Shown here: positions 54,318 to 64,000 of the stretch, piece after piece | Numbering within the stretch: the stretch's first letter is position 1 | How the letters are laid out: every line of letters begins with the position of its first letter | From: Priestia aryabhattai B8W22 | GTDB lineage: Bacteria; Bacillota; Bacilli; Bacillales; Bacillaceae_H | NCBI RefSeq assembly: GCF_000956595.1 | Contig: NZ_JYOO01000002.1 | Coordinates: 1 to 64,000, forward strand | Direction: 5' to 3' | Length of the DNA stretch: 64,000 bases | The notes under the pieces: model-generated | Database searches by the model: none | The model's input: the letters and a program-made list of their open reading frames with translations, nothing else | Told to the model about the DNA's origin: nothing | Position numbers and translations under genes: made by a program

Positions 54318-56324
54318 TTATGCATTAAGCAAGCTTTTCACTTTTGCTACTACATTTTCAACTGTAAAACCAAATTCTTTCATGATTGTTTCACCAGGGG
54401 CAGATGCACCGAAGTGATTAATACCAAGAACTTGTCCTTCGTCTCCAACATAGCGTTCCCAGCCAAGTGTAGAAGCCATTTCAATACCTAAACGTTTTTT
54501 CACTGATTTAGGGATAACACTTTCTTTGTACTCAGCAGATTGCTCTTCGAAACGATCCCATGCAGGCATACTTACGACAGATACGTCAATGCCTTCTGCA
54601 GCTAATGCTTTTTGCGCTTCTACTGCTAGGCTTACTTCAGACCCTGTTGCAAGTATTAATGCATCCGCTTGGTCTTTACCAGCTTTAGATACAACGTACG
54701 CACCTTTAGACACGCCTTCGTATGCATTTTCTTTTGTACCTTCAAGCGTTGGCAAGTTTTGACGAGTCAATACAAGCGCCGTTGGGCGGTCAGTTGACTC
54801 TAATGCTAAGCGCCATGCAGCAGCTGTTTCATTTGCATCTGCAGGACGAACCACTGAAAGACCCGGCATTGCACGAAGTGATGGCAATTGTTCAATTGGC
54901 TCATGTGTTGGGCCGTCTTCTCCAACTGCGATACTGTCATGTGTAAATACATATGTTACAGGAAGCTTCATTAAAGCTGCTAAGCGAATTGCTGGGCGAA
55001 GATAATCAGAGAATACAAAGAATGTTCCTCCGAATACTTTTACACCGCCGTGTAGAGCCATACCGTTTAATGCAGCTCCCATTGCAAATTCACGTACACC
55101 GAACCAGATATTACGTCCGCTGTAATCAGCTGCAGTGAAGTCTTCTGAACCTTTAATCATTGTTTTATTTGAGCCAGCTAAGTCAGCTGAACCGCCGAAG
55201 AATTGAGGTACAGCTTGTGCTACTGCGTTTAGTACTTCTCCAGAAGAAGCACGGCTAGCTAAGCTTGAACCCGTTTCATATGCTGGAAGTGTTTCTTCCC
55301 AGCCTTCCGGTAATTTTCCTTCTACTGCTAGTTCAAATTGACGACCTAGTTCAGGATATTTTTCTTTATACTGTGCAAATACATCGTTCCATTCGTTTTC
55401 TTTCTTTTGGCCATCTTCAGCAATTGTAGCTTTGAAGTGAGCATACACTTCTTCTGGCACATAGAAATCTTCTTCAAATGTCCATGCATAAGCTTCTTTT
55501 GTTAATTTTGTTTCATCGGAACCTAATGGAGAACCGTGCACGCCAGAAGTACCCGCGTGGTTTGGAGAACCAAATCCGATTGTTGTTTTTACTTCGATTA
55601 GCGTTGGGCGTGTTAAATCGCCTTTTGCTTCTTCAATTGCGTTTGCAATCGCTGTCAAGTCATTGCCGTCTTCAACGCGGATTACTTGCCATCCGTAAGC
55701 TTTGAAACGATCCTCTACGTTCTCAGAGAACGAGCGATCTAAATCTCCGTCTAAAGAAATATCATTTGAATCGTATAAAACAACTAAGCGTCCTAATTTT
55801 AAGTGTGCCGCTAATGAAGCTGCTTCAGCAGATACACCTTCCATTAAGTCTCCGTCACCACAAATACCATACGTAAAGTGGTCTACGATTTCTAAACCTT
55901 CTTTGTTGTATGTTTCAGCTAAATGACGTTCTGCCATTGCTTTACCAACAGCCATTGCAATACCTTGTCCTAGTGGGCCAGTTGTTGCATCAACACCTGC
56001 TGTATGACCGAACTCTGGATGACCTGGTGTTTTGCTTCCCCATTGACGGAAGTTTTTAAGGTCTTCAATTGATAAGTCATATCCAGCTAAATGAAGCAAG
56101 CTGTATAATAGTGCCGATCCGTGTCCTGCTGATAATACAAAGCGGTCACGGTTGAACCAGTTTGGATTCTTTGGATTGATGTTCATAAATTTTGTCCACA
56201 ATGTATATGCCATTGGAGCAGCTCCCATTGGCATACCTGGGTGACCTGAATTTGCTTTTTCAATCGCATCGATTGATAAAGTACGAATTGTTGCAATCGA
56301 AAGATCTTCAATACGTTGTGTCAT
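54318..56324 (-). CDS. tkt: Transketolase
   Basis: A 668-residue thiamine-diphosphate enzyme of the pentose phosphate pathway. The N-terminal [19 protein letters not shown], the ThDP/Mg motif [20 protein letters not shown], and the catalytic Glu region [14 protein letters not shown] are present. Start 56324 (MTQRIEDL) is preceded by GAAAGGA; the longer frame adds ten residues. Length matches Bacillus Tkt. Monocistronic. Confidence 0.96.
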   Translation of the reverse strand: MTQRIEDLSIATIRTLSIDAIEKANSGHPGMPMGAAPMAYTLWTKFMNINPKNPNWFNRDRFVLSAGHGSALLYSLLHLAGYDLSIEDLKNFRQWGSKTPGHPEFGHTAGVDATTGPLGQGIAMAVGKAMAERHLAETYNKEGLEIVDHFTYGICGDGDLMEGVSAEAASLAAHLKLGRLVVLYDSNDISLDGDLDRSFSENVEDRFKAYGWQVIRVEDGNDLTAIANAIEEAKGDLTRPTLIEVKTTIGFGSPNHAGTSGVHGSPLGSDETKLTKEAYAWTFEEDFYVPEEVYAHFKATIAEDGQKKENEWNDVFAQYKEKYPELGRQFELAVEGKLPEGWEETLPAYETGSSLASRASSGEVLNAVAQAVPQFFGGSADLAGSNKTMIKGSEDFTAADYSGRNIWFGVREFAMGAALNGMALHGGVKVFGGTFFVFSDYLRPAIRLAALMKLPVTYVFTHDSIAVGEDGPTHEPIEQLPSLRAMPGLSVVRPADANETAAAWRLALESTDRPTALVLTRQNLPTLEGTKENAYEGVSKGAYVVSKAGKDQADALILATGSEVSLAVEAQKALAAEGIDVSVVSMPAWDRFEEQSAEYKESVIPKSVKKRLGIEMASTLGWERYVGDEGQVLGINHFGASAPGETIMKEFGFTVENVVAKVKSLLNA

Positions 56325-56448
56325 ACTCTTCATTCCTTTCAAAACTATGTACATATGTTATCATACTAATGATTTGCTTATTTGTACAATACTTGAACCA
56401 AAAAAATTTCCACTTTTACAGTTTTTGTGCGCCTTATTAAAAATATAC

Positions 56449-56481
56449 AAAAAACTAGAGGGAACACTCCTCTAGTTTTAC
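56449..56481 (-). terminator. Terminator of ynzC
   Basis: Stem AAAACTAGAGG/CCTCTAGTTTT with a T run on the minus strand. Confidence 0.88.
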
Positions 56482-56490
56482 TACAACGTC

Positions 56491-56721
56491 TTAGTGAAGA
56501 CGCTTCTTTTTACTCTCTTTTAACTTCTTAGGCGTAACATCTTTACCTTCTTCGTCCACAACTTTAATCGTATGAAGGTGATTTGTCATAGATTGTCGGA
56601 AAACTTTTAAATATTCCTGACGTAGCTCTTGCTGTTCTTTCGCTTCAGATTCTGTCAGACCTTCAGCCTTTGCTTTTTTTGAAAGAGCATTAATACGAGC
56701 AAGTTTATCTTTTGATAGCAT
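56491..56721 (-). CDS. ynzC: YnzC (DUF896) protein
   Basis: A 76-residue helical protein beginning [24 protein letters not shown], the DUF896 pattern, with a C-terminal [12 protein letters not shown]. It is the third gene of the SOS-controlled yneA-yneB-ynzC operon in Bacillus subtilis. Function unclear. Confidence 0.92.
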   Translation of the reverse strand: MLSKDKLARINALSKKAKAEGLTESEAKEQQELRQEYLKVFRQSMTNHLHTIKVVDEEGKDVTPKKLKESKKKRLH

Positions 56722-56790
56722 ATAAAACCTATCTCCTTATAATCAATAATTAAAATTACCGAACCGTTCCGGCAACATGTAGTCATCTTA

Positions 56791-57492
<702 letters not shown>

Positions 57493-57512
57493 TCAGGAAC
57501 GGCCGTTACACA

Positions 57513-57842
57513 CTACTGTTCAATTGCCACTTGATTATGTAACTCTTTTTTTAAAACAGGAATATATAATTTATCTCCAGGAGATAAAGACTGGGCAGTG
57601 TCTGAGTTTAAATCATTGACGTCTTCAACCCATTTGACAAATTCGTTGGTGGTCAAATGATGGTGATTATGATACTTGTTGGACAATTCCCAAAGCGTAT
57701 CTCCTTTTGTAATAGTAACGGTTGAATATTTGTCTAAATCTACTTTATCCGCTCCTAAAACCAGCGTCAATACATATGTAAGTGCAGCGATAACTGCAAA
57801 AAAAATAGCGTAATGTTTCATAGAATGTAAGAATTGGTGCAT
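57513..57842 (-). CDS. yneA: Cell division suppressor YneA
   Basis: A 109-residue protein with an N-terminal membrane helix (about 11-30) and an extracytoplasmic LysM domain (VTITKGDTLWELSNKYHN...SPGDKLYIPV). YneA delays septum formation during the SOS response by acting at the division site. It is divergent from lexA with three LexA boxes between. Confidence 0.93.
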   Translation of the reverse strand: MHQFLHSMKHYAIFFAVIAALTYVLTLVLGADKVDLDKYSTVTITKGDTLWELSNKYHNHHHLTTNEFVKWVEDVNDLNSDTAQSLSPGDKLYIPVLKKELHNQVAIEQ

Positions 57843-57859
57843 ATTATGATCCCCCTATC

Positions 57860-57873
57860 AGAATATATGTTCT
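57860..57873. promoter_or_regulatory. LexA box 1 (yneA side)
   Basis: AGAATATATGTTCT resembles the Gram-positive LexA/DinR site (CGAAC-N4-GTTCG) with symmetric half-sites. Confidence 0.75.
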
Positions 57874-57883
57874 TATTTTATTG

Positions 57884-57897
57884 AGAACATTTGTTTC
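57884..57897. promoter_or_regulatory. LexA box 2
   Basis: AGAACATTTGTTTC is a good match to GAAC-N4-GTTC with one mismatch. Confidence 0.75.
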
Positions 57898-57913
57898 TGT
57901 CAATGGAATTCTT

Positions 57914-57927
57914 CGAACTTATGTTTG
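57914..57927. promoter_or_regulatory. LexA box 3 (overlaps lexA -35)
   Basis: CGAACTTATGTTTG is one base from the consensus CGAACNNNNGTTCG. It overlaps the -35 region of lexA, so LexA would repress itself. Confidence 0.85.
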
Positions 57928-57953
57928 TATATTGACACATCACGTGGTATAAT
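57925..57953 (+). promoter_or_regulatory. lexA promoter
   Basis: TTGTAT (57925-57930), 17-base spacer, and TATAAT (57948-57953) preceded by TGG (extended -10). Confidence 0.7.
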
Positions 57954-57988
57954 TCACCTAAAGAATAGCTAAAATCGAGGTGAAAAAT

Positions 57989-58606
57989 ATGAAGCTATCA
58001 AAACGTCAACAAGACATACTAGATTTTATTAAGCACGAAGTAAAATTAAAAGGTTATCCGCCTTCTGTTCGTGAGATTGGGGAAGCGGTAGGATTAGCCT
58101 CTAGCTCCACTGTACACGGGCATTTAGCTCGTTTAGAAAGCAAAGGGTTAATTCGCAGAGATCCAACAAAACCAAGAGCAATCGAAGTTCTTCAACTAGA
58201 CGAAGTAAACATCCCTAAAAGCAATGTCATTAATGTTCCTGTTATCGGTAAAGTAACAGCGGGTCTCCCTATAACAGCCGTTGAAAACGTGGAAGAATAT
58301 TTCCCTCTTCCAGATAAATTCGTTTCTCCAGATGATCATGTATTTATGCTTGAAATTATGGGAGAAAGTATGATTGAAGCAGGTATTCTAGATGGCGATA
58401 TGGTAATCGTACGTCAGCAGCAAACTGCTAATAATGGAGATATTGTGGTCGCTATGACCGAGGACAACGAAGCAACGGTAAAACGTTTCTTTAAAGAAGA
58501 AAATTTCGTTCGTTTACAGCCTGAAAATTCAACGATGGCGCCTATTATTCTTCGCCACGTAACGATTTTAGGAAAAGTCACTGGTGTATATCGCACAATT
58601 CACTAA
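57989..58606 (+). CDS. lexA: LexA repressor (SOS response)
   Basis: A 205-residue repressor. N-terminal winged helix with [21 protein letters not shown]; Ala-Gly cleavage site in VTAGLP; catalytic Ser in [10 protein letters not shown] and Lys in ATVKRFFK. RecA filaments trigger self-cleavage, releasing SOS genes. Start 57989 (MKLSKRQQ) follows AGGTG; the GTG-started frame adds three residues over the ribosome site. Confidence 0.96.
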   Translation: MKLSKRQQDILDFIKHEVKLKGYPPSVREIGEAVGLASSSTVHGHLARLESKGLIRRDPTKPRAIEVLQLDEVNIPKSNVINVPVIGKVTAGLPITAVENVEEYFPLPDKFVSPDDHVFMLEIMGESMIEAGILDGDMVIVRQQQTANNGDIVVAMTEDNEATVKRFFKEENFVRLQPENSTMAPIILRHVTILGKVTGVYRTIH

Positions 58607-58622
58607 TCACACACTGTATGTA

Positions 58623-58657
58623 AAACCAACTAACCATGATGTTAGTTGGTTTTTTTA
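58623..58657 (+). terminator. Terminator of lexA
   Basis: Stem AACCAACTAAC/GTTAGTTGGTT followed by seven T. Confidence 0.92.
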
Positions 58658-58817
58658 CGTTTGTTTTCTAAAAAAATTGGCATATTATAAATGATACGTT
58701 GAATCATTGCAGGCAGGTAGAGAGTTTTTTATAAAGCCTGCTTTACCTTTTACTTTCTATCTGCATTTCCTCAGCTCTCAAAAGGAAATACAACCGACCA
58801 TAAGAAGGATGTAGTTT

Positions 58818-60263
58818 ATGACCAATACACCAAGGAAAACAGAACCATTTCAAACTATTATGCCTACCAAAGCAATGAACATGTTTCTTTTTCCTTTTTC
58901 CTTTGATCGAAAAAATAAAGAGCAGCTTGTTCATGCACTAAAAGAAAATTTGTTCGAGTTTTTTTCCATTCAAAACAAACATTTAGAAAAAGAATACTAC
59001 GGAGAACAGTATTACGTATCTCATGATAGCTTGGATCAATATTTTCTTCCTTACATTGAATGTATTCTATTTCCTGATTCGTGCGAAAAAGAAGGGTTGC
59101 TTCGATTTTCAAAAAAAATAGACCATACCGTTACGCTACAAACTTCCTCCACCACCGTGTCTAGCAACGTGCTGTCTGTGGATGTTTTTTTATGTCCTTT
59201 TGAAATTGGCGTCATGACTATTCGCACTGAGATGAGTCATAATCATTACACCTATGATGACATTTTAGAATTCATGAATCATTTTCGCGTATTAGAACCG
59301 AAGCTTGCTGAAGAGCATGGATCCACCATTACCTATGAACATCATCGCTATAGCAAAGTACAGGATTATATTTTTTCACAGCTCGCGCCATTTTTGAACG
59401 AACACATCAAAAAAGAAGCCACACGTGAACAGCACGTCGGGAGCCTTCCTTATTTTATCGATGAACGGATGTTTGTATTAAGTTATGTAACGGTAAATCA
59501 AAAGCAAGAGATTAATGGCACAACTTTATTTCGTACTGGGCAGCTAAATAGCTATACGCCTGACGGGAAGCCGTTTATCTCTGCACACAACCATGAGTAT
59601 ATTAAAACGTATAATACCAAACACGTGTATTCCAGATGGGCTCCTGAAACCTATTACGTCATAACAGACCATGTGTTTTCGTGTATTTCTAAATCGACAG
59701 ACTCTAAAACGGATCAGCTTTTGATGAATCATCTATTTGGCCAGCATTACTATAATTTATTTTTACATTTTTTCTATAAAATCGTGTTGTTAAAACTATC
59801 TTATGAGTATTCTCAGCTCACGTTTCATAAAAATTCAGAGGGCATTGAACGACTAATCCGCTCTATTACCATATTTTCAGGTAAATATTTATTTTTAGAA
59901 ATTAGCTCTCGCACAGAAGGTCAAGAGTTTTCTGAGCTCTTTAAAAAAATCTTCCACATCAATTCTCTTTATCAAGAAGTCAAAGAAACCCTTGGTACCT
60001 TGTATCAAAATCAGGAGAAAATCGCGGCCAAGCGTCATAATTACTTATTATTAATCTTAACGATTTATACCGTTCTTTCCGGTATTTATGGAATGAATTT
60101 AGTTATTAGCAAACTAAAGGGAAACATCAATTGGGATAGTATGAAGCAGTTTTCTATCTTTGAATATATCGCTTTAATAGTAGCCCTATCAGGAATTCTG
60201 ATCAGCATTAGTCTCGGAGTGAGTTCCCTATGGAATTTATTAAAAGATCGATTTAAAACATAA
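58818..60263 (+). CDS. CorA-like membrane protein with long N-terminal domain
   Basis: A 481-residue protein with a large soluble N-terminus (1-400) lacking a recognised motif and two C-terminal helices. The first helix ends in YTVLSGIYGMNLV, which holds the GMN signature of CorA magnesium/divalent channels, then comes a short loop and the second helix (YIALIVALSGILISISLG) and a basic tail. CorA channels usually have about 320 residues, so this is a divergent, larger member. AGAAGGATG precedes the ATG. Ion transport is likely but unproven. Confidence 0.65.
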   Translation: MTNTPRKTEPFQTIMPTKAMNMFLFPFSFDRKNKEQLVHALKENLFEFFSIQNKHLEKEYYGEQYYVSHDSLDQYFLPYIECILFPDSCEKEGLLRFSKKIDHTVTLQTSSTTVSSNVLSVDVFLCPFEIGVMTIRTEMSHNHYTYDDILEFMNHFRVLEPKLAEEHGSTITYEHHRYSKVQDYIFSQLAPFLNEHIKKEATREQHVGSLPYFIDERMFVLSYVTVNQKQEINGTTLFRTGQLNSYTPDGKPFISAHNHEYIKTYNTKHVYSRWAPETYYVITDHVFSCISKSTDSKTDQLLMNHLFGQHYYNLFLHFFYKIVLLKLSYEYSQLTFHKNSEGIERLIRSITIFSGKYLFLEISSRTEGQEFSELFKKIFHINSLYQEVKETLGTLYQNQEKIAAKRHNYLLLILTIYTVLSGIYGMNLVISKLKGNINWDSMKQFSIFEYIALIVALSGILISISLGVSSLWNLLKDRFKT

Positions 60264-60299
60264 AAGCTGTTCGTATCAGAGAATACATGATAAAAAGAA

Positions 60300-60323
60300 G
60301 AGATTGAGACATAACTAAATCAA
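60300..60323. repeat. Copy B of a dispersed intergenic sequence
   Basis: GAGATTGAGACATAACTAAA followed by TCAA matches the copy at 25287 at 22 of 24 positions. It lies about 40 bases before the point where the truncated glycosyltransferase coding sequence begins. Confidence 0.45.
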
Positions 60324-60364
60324 GCGAATCTAAAGACGAACAAATGGGATAAATAAGCTAGTAG

Positions 60365-61015
60365 GGATTGCAGCAAGGCTATAAAATTGTATATGCAAAG
60401 CGCAAGAAACGAAGCGGAGAAACCTTTTTTAAATTAGCCACAGCTAAGTATTTTTATCGCTTTTTAAATTATATGTCCGATATTGAAATCCCGAAAGATA
60501 CGGGAGATTTTCGTATTATCGACCGAAAAGTAGCGGATGTATTCAAAAAAATGACTGAACGTAATCGTTTTGTACGAGGAATGATGTCTTGGATTGGCTG
60601 CAGGCAAACATATGTAGAATATGAGCGCGATGAGCGCTTTGCTGGTGAAACAAAATATCCTTTAAAAAAGATGATCAAGTTTGCTTCAGATGGAATTATT
60701 GGGTTTTCAACGAAACCTTTACGTTTAGTAATGGTTATTGGCCTGTTATCGGTTTTTGTATCACTTCTAGTTTTAAGTTATTCCATTGTTGTTTGGCTAA
60801 TAGGTGAAAATATCCAGCCTGGCTGGACTTCTATTATGGTAGCTATCACCTTCTTTAGCGGTATTCAGCTACTTGGTTTAGGTCTAGTCGGACAATATAT
60901 CGCAAGAATTTACGATGAAAGTAAAAATAGACCTATTTACGTTGTACGTGAAACCATTAACTTCTCTAAAGCTTCAACAGATTCCCAAAACGTACGTGAA
61001 AAAGTATATAGCTAA
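60365..61015 (+). pseudogene. N-terminally truncated polyprenyl-phosphate glycosyltransferase
   Basis: The remaining about 215 residues show the second half of a GtrB/YkcC-type family-2 glycosyltransferase: GYKIVYAKRKKRSGETFF, IPKDTGDFRIIDRKV, a VRGMMSWIG segment and two C-terminal membrane helices. The first about 100 residues, with the nucleotide-sugar and DXD site, are missing; a stop codon at 60362 lies in frame just before. No ribosome site precedes the first TTG. The breakpoint is next to repeat copy B. Activity is not expected. Confidence 0.75.
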
Positions 61016-61056
61016 AAAAACAAGGAAGAAAACAGCTGTTTTCTTCCTTGTTTTTA
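61014..61056. terminator. Shared terminator (glycosyltransferase remnant / CDF gene)
   Basis: Stem AACAAGGAAGAAAAC/GTTTTCTTCCTTGTT with T runs on both strands. Confidence 0.9.
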
Positions 61057-62031
61057 TTCTTTTTGAAGCTGTAAATCACTTGGCACCCAGTCCGGAATTC
61101 CATCATCTTCATCAAATTCAATAATAACATCCGTTACTCCTTTTTCCTGTAAAATACGATTTTCCAGCCGATCTTTAATATCATCAGCTTCTGCCACTGT
61201 TAAAGAAGGATCAATTTCTACTTTTAATTCAACGTGAAGCTCTTCTCCTTCTTTCATCACCATTAATGTTTGAATATCACGCACTTGTACATCTTGCATG
61301 ACAATCGCGCCAATTTTCATTTCCATTTCTTTATCTGCTTCCCCAAGCGCTCCAGCAGCGTTATCTAAAAACACTCGTCCTACTACAAAAAACATCATAA
61401 ACCCAATTAAAATAGAAGCAATTCCTTCAGCTTGGTGAAAAGGTGTAAATCGTGAAATAAAAACCGCAATTAGTGCCAATACGCCTCCTCCAGTAGCTAC
61501 CAGATCTTCCATAAAGACCAGCTTAGTTGCTGGCTTTGCTTTCCTTAAATGAACAAAGCTTTGTGTAAAAACATTGACCTCTGCGGTATCCATCCCAACA
61601 TCGTGCAAAATTTCTTTCATTGCCTTAAATAGGACAAACATCTCAAGCAATACCGAGATGCCAAGTACTGCAATATTTAAAATAAAGCCTGAAGACTTCT
61701 TCGGATGGAGAATGTGATGATATCCTTCTTTAATCGTTTCAAACGCCATAATTCCTACTACAAGAACAGCTCCTAATAGAACAAGATTAACCAATCGTCC
61801 GAAGCCGTTTGGAAATCGTTTGGTCGGGGCTTTTTTACTTAATGCCGAACCTATAAAGACAAAAAACTGATTAGCTGCATCTCCTAAGCTGTGCATCGTT
61901 TCAGCAAACATCGCTACATTTCCCGTTAAAGCAAAAGCAATTCCTTTAATAATGGATATAATGGTATTAACTACAGCGGCCATCATGGCCGATTTATTTC
62001 CTTTTCGCAATAACTTAATTAATTCACTCAT
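61054..62031 (-). CDS. Cation diffusion facilitator transporter
   Basis: A 325-residue CDF protein with about five to six helices. The first helix region NKSAMMAAVVNTIISIIKG and AMFAETMHSLGDAANQFFV (helix 2, with metal-site Asp/His) are CDF signatures, followed by a C-terminal cytoplasmic domain (about 230-310). The N-terminus is closer to the SLC30A9-like branch than to CzcD. Metal (Zn, Mn, Co or Fe) cannot be told from sequence. Monocistronic. Confidence 0.88.
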   Translation of the reverse strand: MSELIKLLRKGNKSAMMAAVVNTIISIIKGIAFALTGNVAMFAETMHSLGDAANQFFVFIGSALSKKAPTKRFPNGFGRLVNLVLLGAVLVVGIMAFETIKEGYHHILHPKKSSGFILNIAVLGISVLLEMFVLFKAMKEILHDVGMDTAEVNVFTQSFVHLRKAKPATKLVFMEDLVATGGGVLALIAVFISRFTPFHQAEGIASILIGFMMFFVVGRVFLDNAAGALGEADKEMEMKIGAIVMQDVQVRDIQTLMVMKEGEELHVELKVEIDPSLTVAEADDIKDRLENRILQEKGVTDVIIEFDEDDGIPDWVPSDLQLQKE

Positions 62032-62094
62032 GCAATCCCTCCGTTTGTGCCTTTGATGAGATTCAATTATGGTTAGTGTATGTGAAATTAAAAA

Positions 62095-62130
62095 TTAAAA
62101 ACCTCCAATATAGAAGTTGGAGGTTTTTAA
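62095..62130 (-). terminator. Terminator of kimA
   Basis: Stem AAAAACCTCCAA/TTGGAGGTTTTT with T run on the minus strand. Confidence 0.88.
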
Positions 62131-62140
62131 TCATGTTTCA

Positions 62141-63967
62141 TTATTTTTTAAAACGATACGGTACAGTTGTAACAATTACATTTTTACGGTAAAGCAAATG
62201 TGCTTTTAACAGCAGACTGGACTGATTGTGAAGGATGTTTTGCCAACTTTTTTTCGTGATGAACTGCGGAATAACGACCGTAATAGCCATATTATTTTCC
62301 CGTGCTTTTTCCTCAGCCATATCAATGAATCGAAACAGCGGCCGCACAAGACTGCGGTATTGAGAATGAAACGTAACAATACGAATATCAGGCTGCCACT
62401 TTTCCCACTTCTCTTCCATTCTCTTTTCGCTTTCTCGATCAAAAGCCACGTGCACTGCAATAACGGTATCGCCAATCGTTCTTGCATAATTTAATGAATT
62501 TTCTACTACTTTTGTCATTCCTGCTACAGGAACAATGACCACACTTCCTTCAAGCTTTCCAATCTTTTCTCCCTGCTTAATGCGGAGCTGCTCTCCTACC
62601 GCTTCATAATGCGTATGAATGCGATGAAAAATATAAACGATAACCGGTAAGAAAACGAGAACGGACCACACTTGTGAAAACTTCGTTGTAAACAAAATAA
62701 TTAACACCGTTAATGTAATGAGTGCACCAATTAAGTTAATAATTAGCTTTCCTTGCCATCCGGCCGGCTTTTCTCTAAGCCATTTGACAATCATGCCTGT
62801 TTGAGAAAGCGTAAATGGAATAAACACCCCGACTGCATAAAGAGGAATTAATTGCTCCGTCGCTCCTTTAAAAGCTACCAGTAAGACAATAGAAGCAATT
62901 CCAAGGGTCACAATTCCATTTGAATAGCCTAGTCGATCGCCGCGAATTTGAAACATTCTTGGCATGTATTTATCAGACGATAAGTTTACAGCAAGCAAAG
63001 GGAAAGCTGAAAAACCTGTATTCGCCGCTAGCACTAAAATCAGAGCTGTGGTGCCTTGAATAAAATAATAAAATCCATTTCGTCCAAACACACTCGATGC
63101 AATTTGTGATACAACCGTTTCATCTGCTTTTGGAGAAATGCCAAGCCAGTAAGCTAAAAACGTGATGCCGGAAAATAAAACGGCTAAAATACCGCCCATC
63201 AGCATTAATGTATGAACAGCATTTTTTGCACCTGGATCTTTAAAGTTAGGCACTGCATTTGAAATAGCTTCTACACCAGTCAATGCCGAACAGCCTGACG
63301 AAAAAGCTTTTAATAATAAAAACAAACTAATACCTGGCACCACTGTACCGAGAGATGTATGAAGCTCAGGTGAAACTTGACCTGTCACTATTTTGAAGAA
63401 GCCCACCGCTATTAACAAAATAAGAGCAATAACAAATAAATAAACCGGATAAGCTAATACAGAAGCGGATTCTGTTACACCTCGTAAATTTAAGATGGTA
63501 ATAAAAATCACCAGCAAACACGCAATTACTACATTATAATGATGCAGCGTTGGAAAAGCCGAAGTTAAAGCATCGGTTCCTGCTGAAACACTCACGGCAA
63601 CTGTTAAAATATAATCTACTAACAGTGATCCCCCAGCGATAAGCCCAGGATTTTCTCCTAAATTGGTTTTCGAAACAATATAGGCTCCTCCGCCTTGCGG
63701 ATACGCATAAATAATTTGACGGTATGAAAGAATTAAAGCCGTCAGCAGCACCAATACCCCAATTGCAATTGGAATTGAATACCAATACGCAAGGACACCG
63801 ACTGTTGCAAGTACAATCAAAATTTGTTCTGTTCCATAAGCCACTGAAGATAAGGCATCTGATGATAAAATAGCCAGTGCTTTAAGCTTACTAAGCTTTT
63901 GATCGCCTAACTCTTTTGTTTTGAGCGGCTTTCCAATCAATAATCTTTTGAGAACTGAATAGTTCAC
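62141..63967 (-). CDS. kimA: KimA-type potassium importer (APC superfamily)
   Basis: A 608-residue protein matching Bacillus KimA (formerly YdaO): N-terminal LLIGKPLKTKELGDQKLSKL, then AILSSDALSSVAYGTEQIL, YPQGGGAYIVSK, SSGCSALTGVEAISN, and a cytoplasmic C-terminal domain (about 455-608) with IVPVAGMTKVV. KimA is a high-affinity, proton-coupled K+ importer. Its gene in Bacillus subtilis is under a c-di-AMP riboswitch; only 33 upstream bases are visible, so that cannot be checked here. RBS: AGGGAAAT, ahead of an ATG at 63967. Confidence 0.94.
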   Translation of the reverse strand: MNYSVLKRLLIGKPLKTKELGDQKLSKLKALAILSSDALSSVAYGTEQILIVLATVGVLAYWYSIPIAIGVLVLLTALILSYRQIIYAYPQGGGAYIVSKTNLGENPGLIAGGSLLVDYILTVAVSVSAGTDALTSAFPTLHHYNVVIACLLVIFITILNLRGVTESASVLAYPVYLFVIALILLIAVGFFKIVTGQVSPELHTSLGTVVPGISLFLLLKAFSSGCSALTGVEAISNAVPNFKDPGAKNAVHTLMLMGGILAVLFSGITFLAYWLGISPKADETVVSQIASSVFGRNGFYYFIQGTTALILVLAANTGFSAFPLLAVNLSSDKYMPRMFQIRGDRLGYSNGIVTLGIASIVLLVAFKGATEQLIPLYAVGVFIPFTLSQTGMIVKWLREKPAGWQGKLIINLIGALITLTVLIILFTTKFSQVWSVLVFLPVIVYIFHRIHTHYEAVGEQLRIKQGEKIGKLEGSVVIVPVAGMTKVVENSLNYARTIGDTVIAVHVAFDRESEKRMEEKWEKWQPDIRIVTFHSQYRSLVRPLFRFIDMAEEKARENNMAITVVIPQFITKKSWQNILHNQSSLLLKAHLLYRKNVIVTTVPYRFKK

Positions 63968-64000
63968 GTAATTTCCCTCCGATGATTGCTTAGCTACTAT

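Overview
The window looks like a stretch of chromosome from a low-GC, endospore-forming Bacillaceae bacterium, most likely Priestia (Bacillus) megaterium or a close relative. The evidence is conserved Bacillus gene blocks (lexA/yneA/yneB/ynzC/tkt/sirA/yneF; ilvA/ypmP/degV/ypmQRS; kamA-yodPQRST; dfrA-thyA), several sporulation genes (Spo0E-like, SirA, a YjcZ-type peptide, three sporulation-kinase-like histidine kinases), and a schizokinen-type siderophore operon, a siderophore known from this species. No rRNA, tRNA, prophage, intact insertion sequence or CRISPR array was seen.

Layout. 0-3 kb: yozE, a membrane acyltransferase and D-amino-acid transaminase. 3-9.5 kb: the minus-strand yodT-yodS-yodR-yodQ-yodP-kamA-yokU operon (beta-lysine metabolism). 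9.5-11.1 kb: a DAACS-family amino-acid/dicarboxylate symporter behind a clear c-di-AMP (ydaO-type) riboswitch. 11.5-21.5 kb: an FAD-dependent oxidoreductase, two orphan kinases, a small-protein cluster with a signal-peptidase-like protein that lacks its catalytic serine, a DUF4397 protein, ypmS, ypmR, a frameshifted SCO1 gene and degV. 21.7-26.4 kb: ypmP, ilvA, a small gene, dfrA, thyA and purU. 26.7-36.2 kb: a seven-gene, translationally coupled, Fur-controlled siderophore operon. 36.4-42.3 kb: cutC, a Met/His-rich tandem-repeat protein, photolyase, a zinc-ribbon kinase and small membrane proteins. 42.3-46.7 kb: GABA catabolism (gabT, a sigma-54 activator, gabD) with a textbook -24/-12 promoter and twin palindromic activator sites. 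46.9-49.8 kb: cytochrome c biogenesis (ccdA, ccdC), DUF proteins and a Spo0E-like gene. 49.8-53.3 kb: a heterodimeric ABC exporter. 53.4-58.6 kb: yneF, sirA, tkt, ynzC, yneB, yneA and lexA with three LexA boxes. 58.8-64 kb: a CorA-like protein, an N-terminally truncated glycosyltransferase next to a repeated element, a cation diffusion facilitator and kimA (potassium importer).

Themes. Three orphan PAS- or sensor-type kinases, a Spo0E-type phosphatase and SirA all bear on the Spo0A phosphorelay and sporulation. The c-di-AMP riboswitch on an amino-acid symporter, together with kimA at the other end, points to ion/osmolyte control, and the kamA/yodP pair can make the osmolyte N6-acetyl-beta-lysine. 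Many genes end in strong intrinsic terminators, several shared by convergent genes. Start codons were set by Shine-Dalgarno spacing and family length where the longest frame was implausible.
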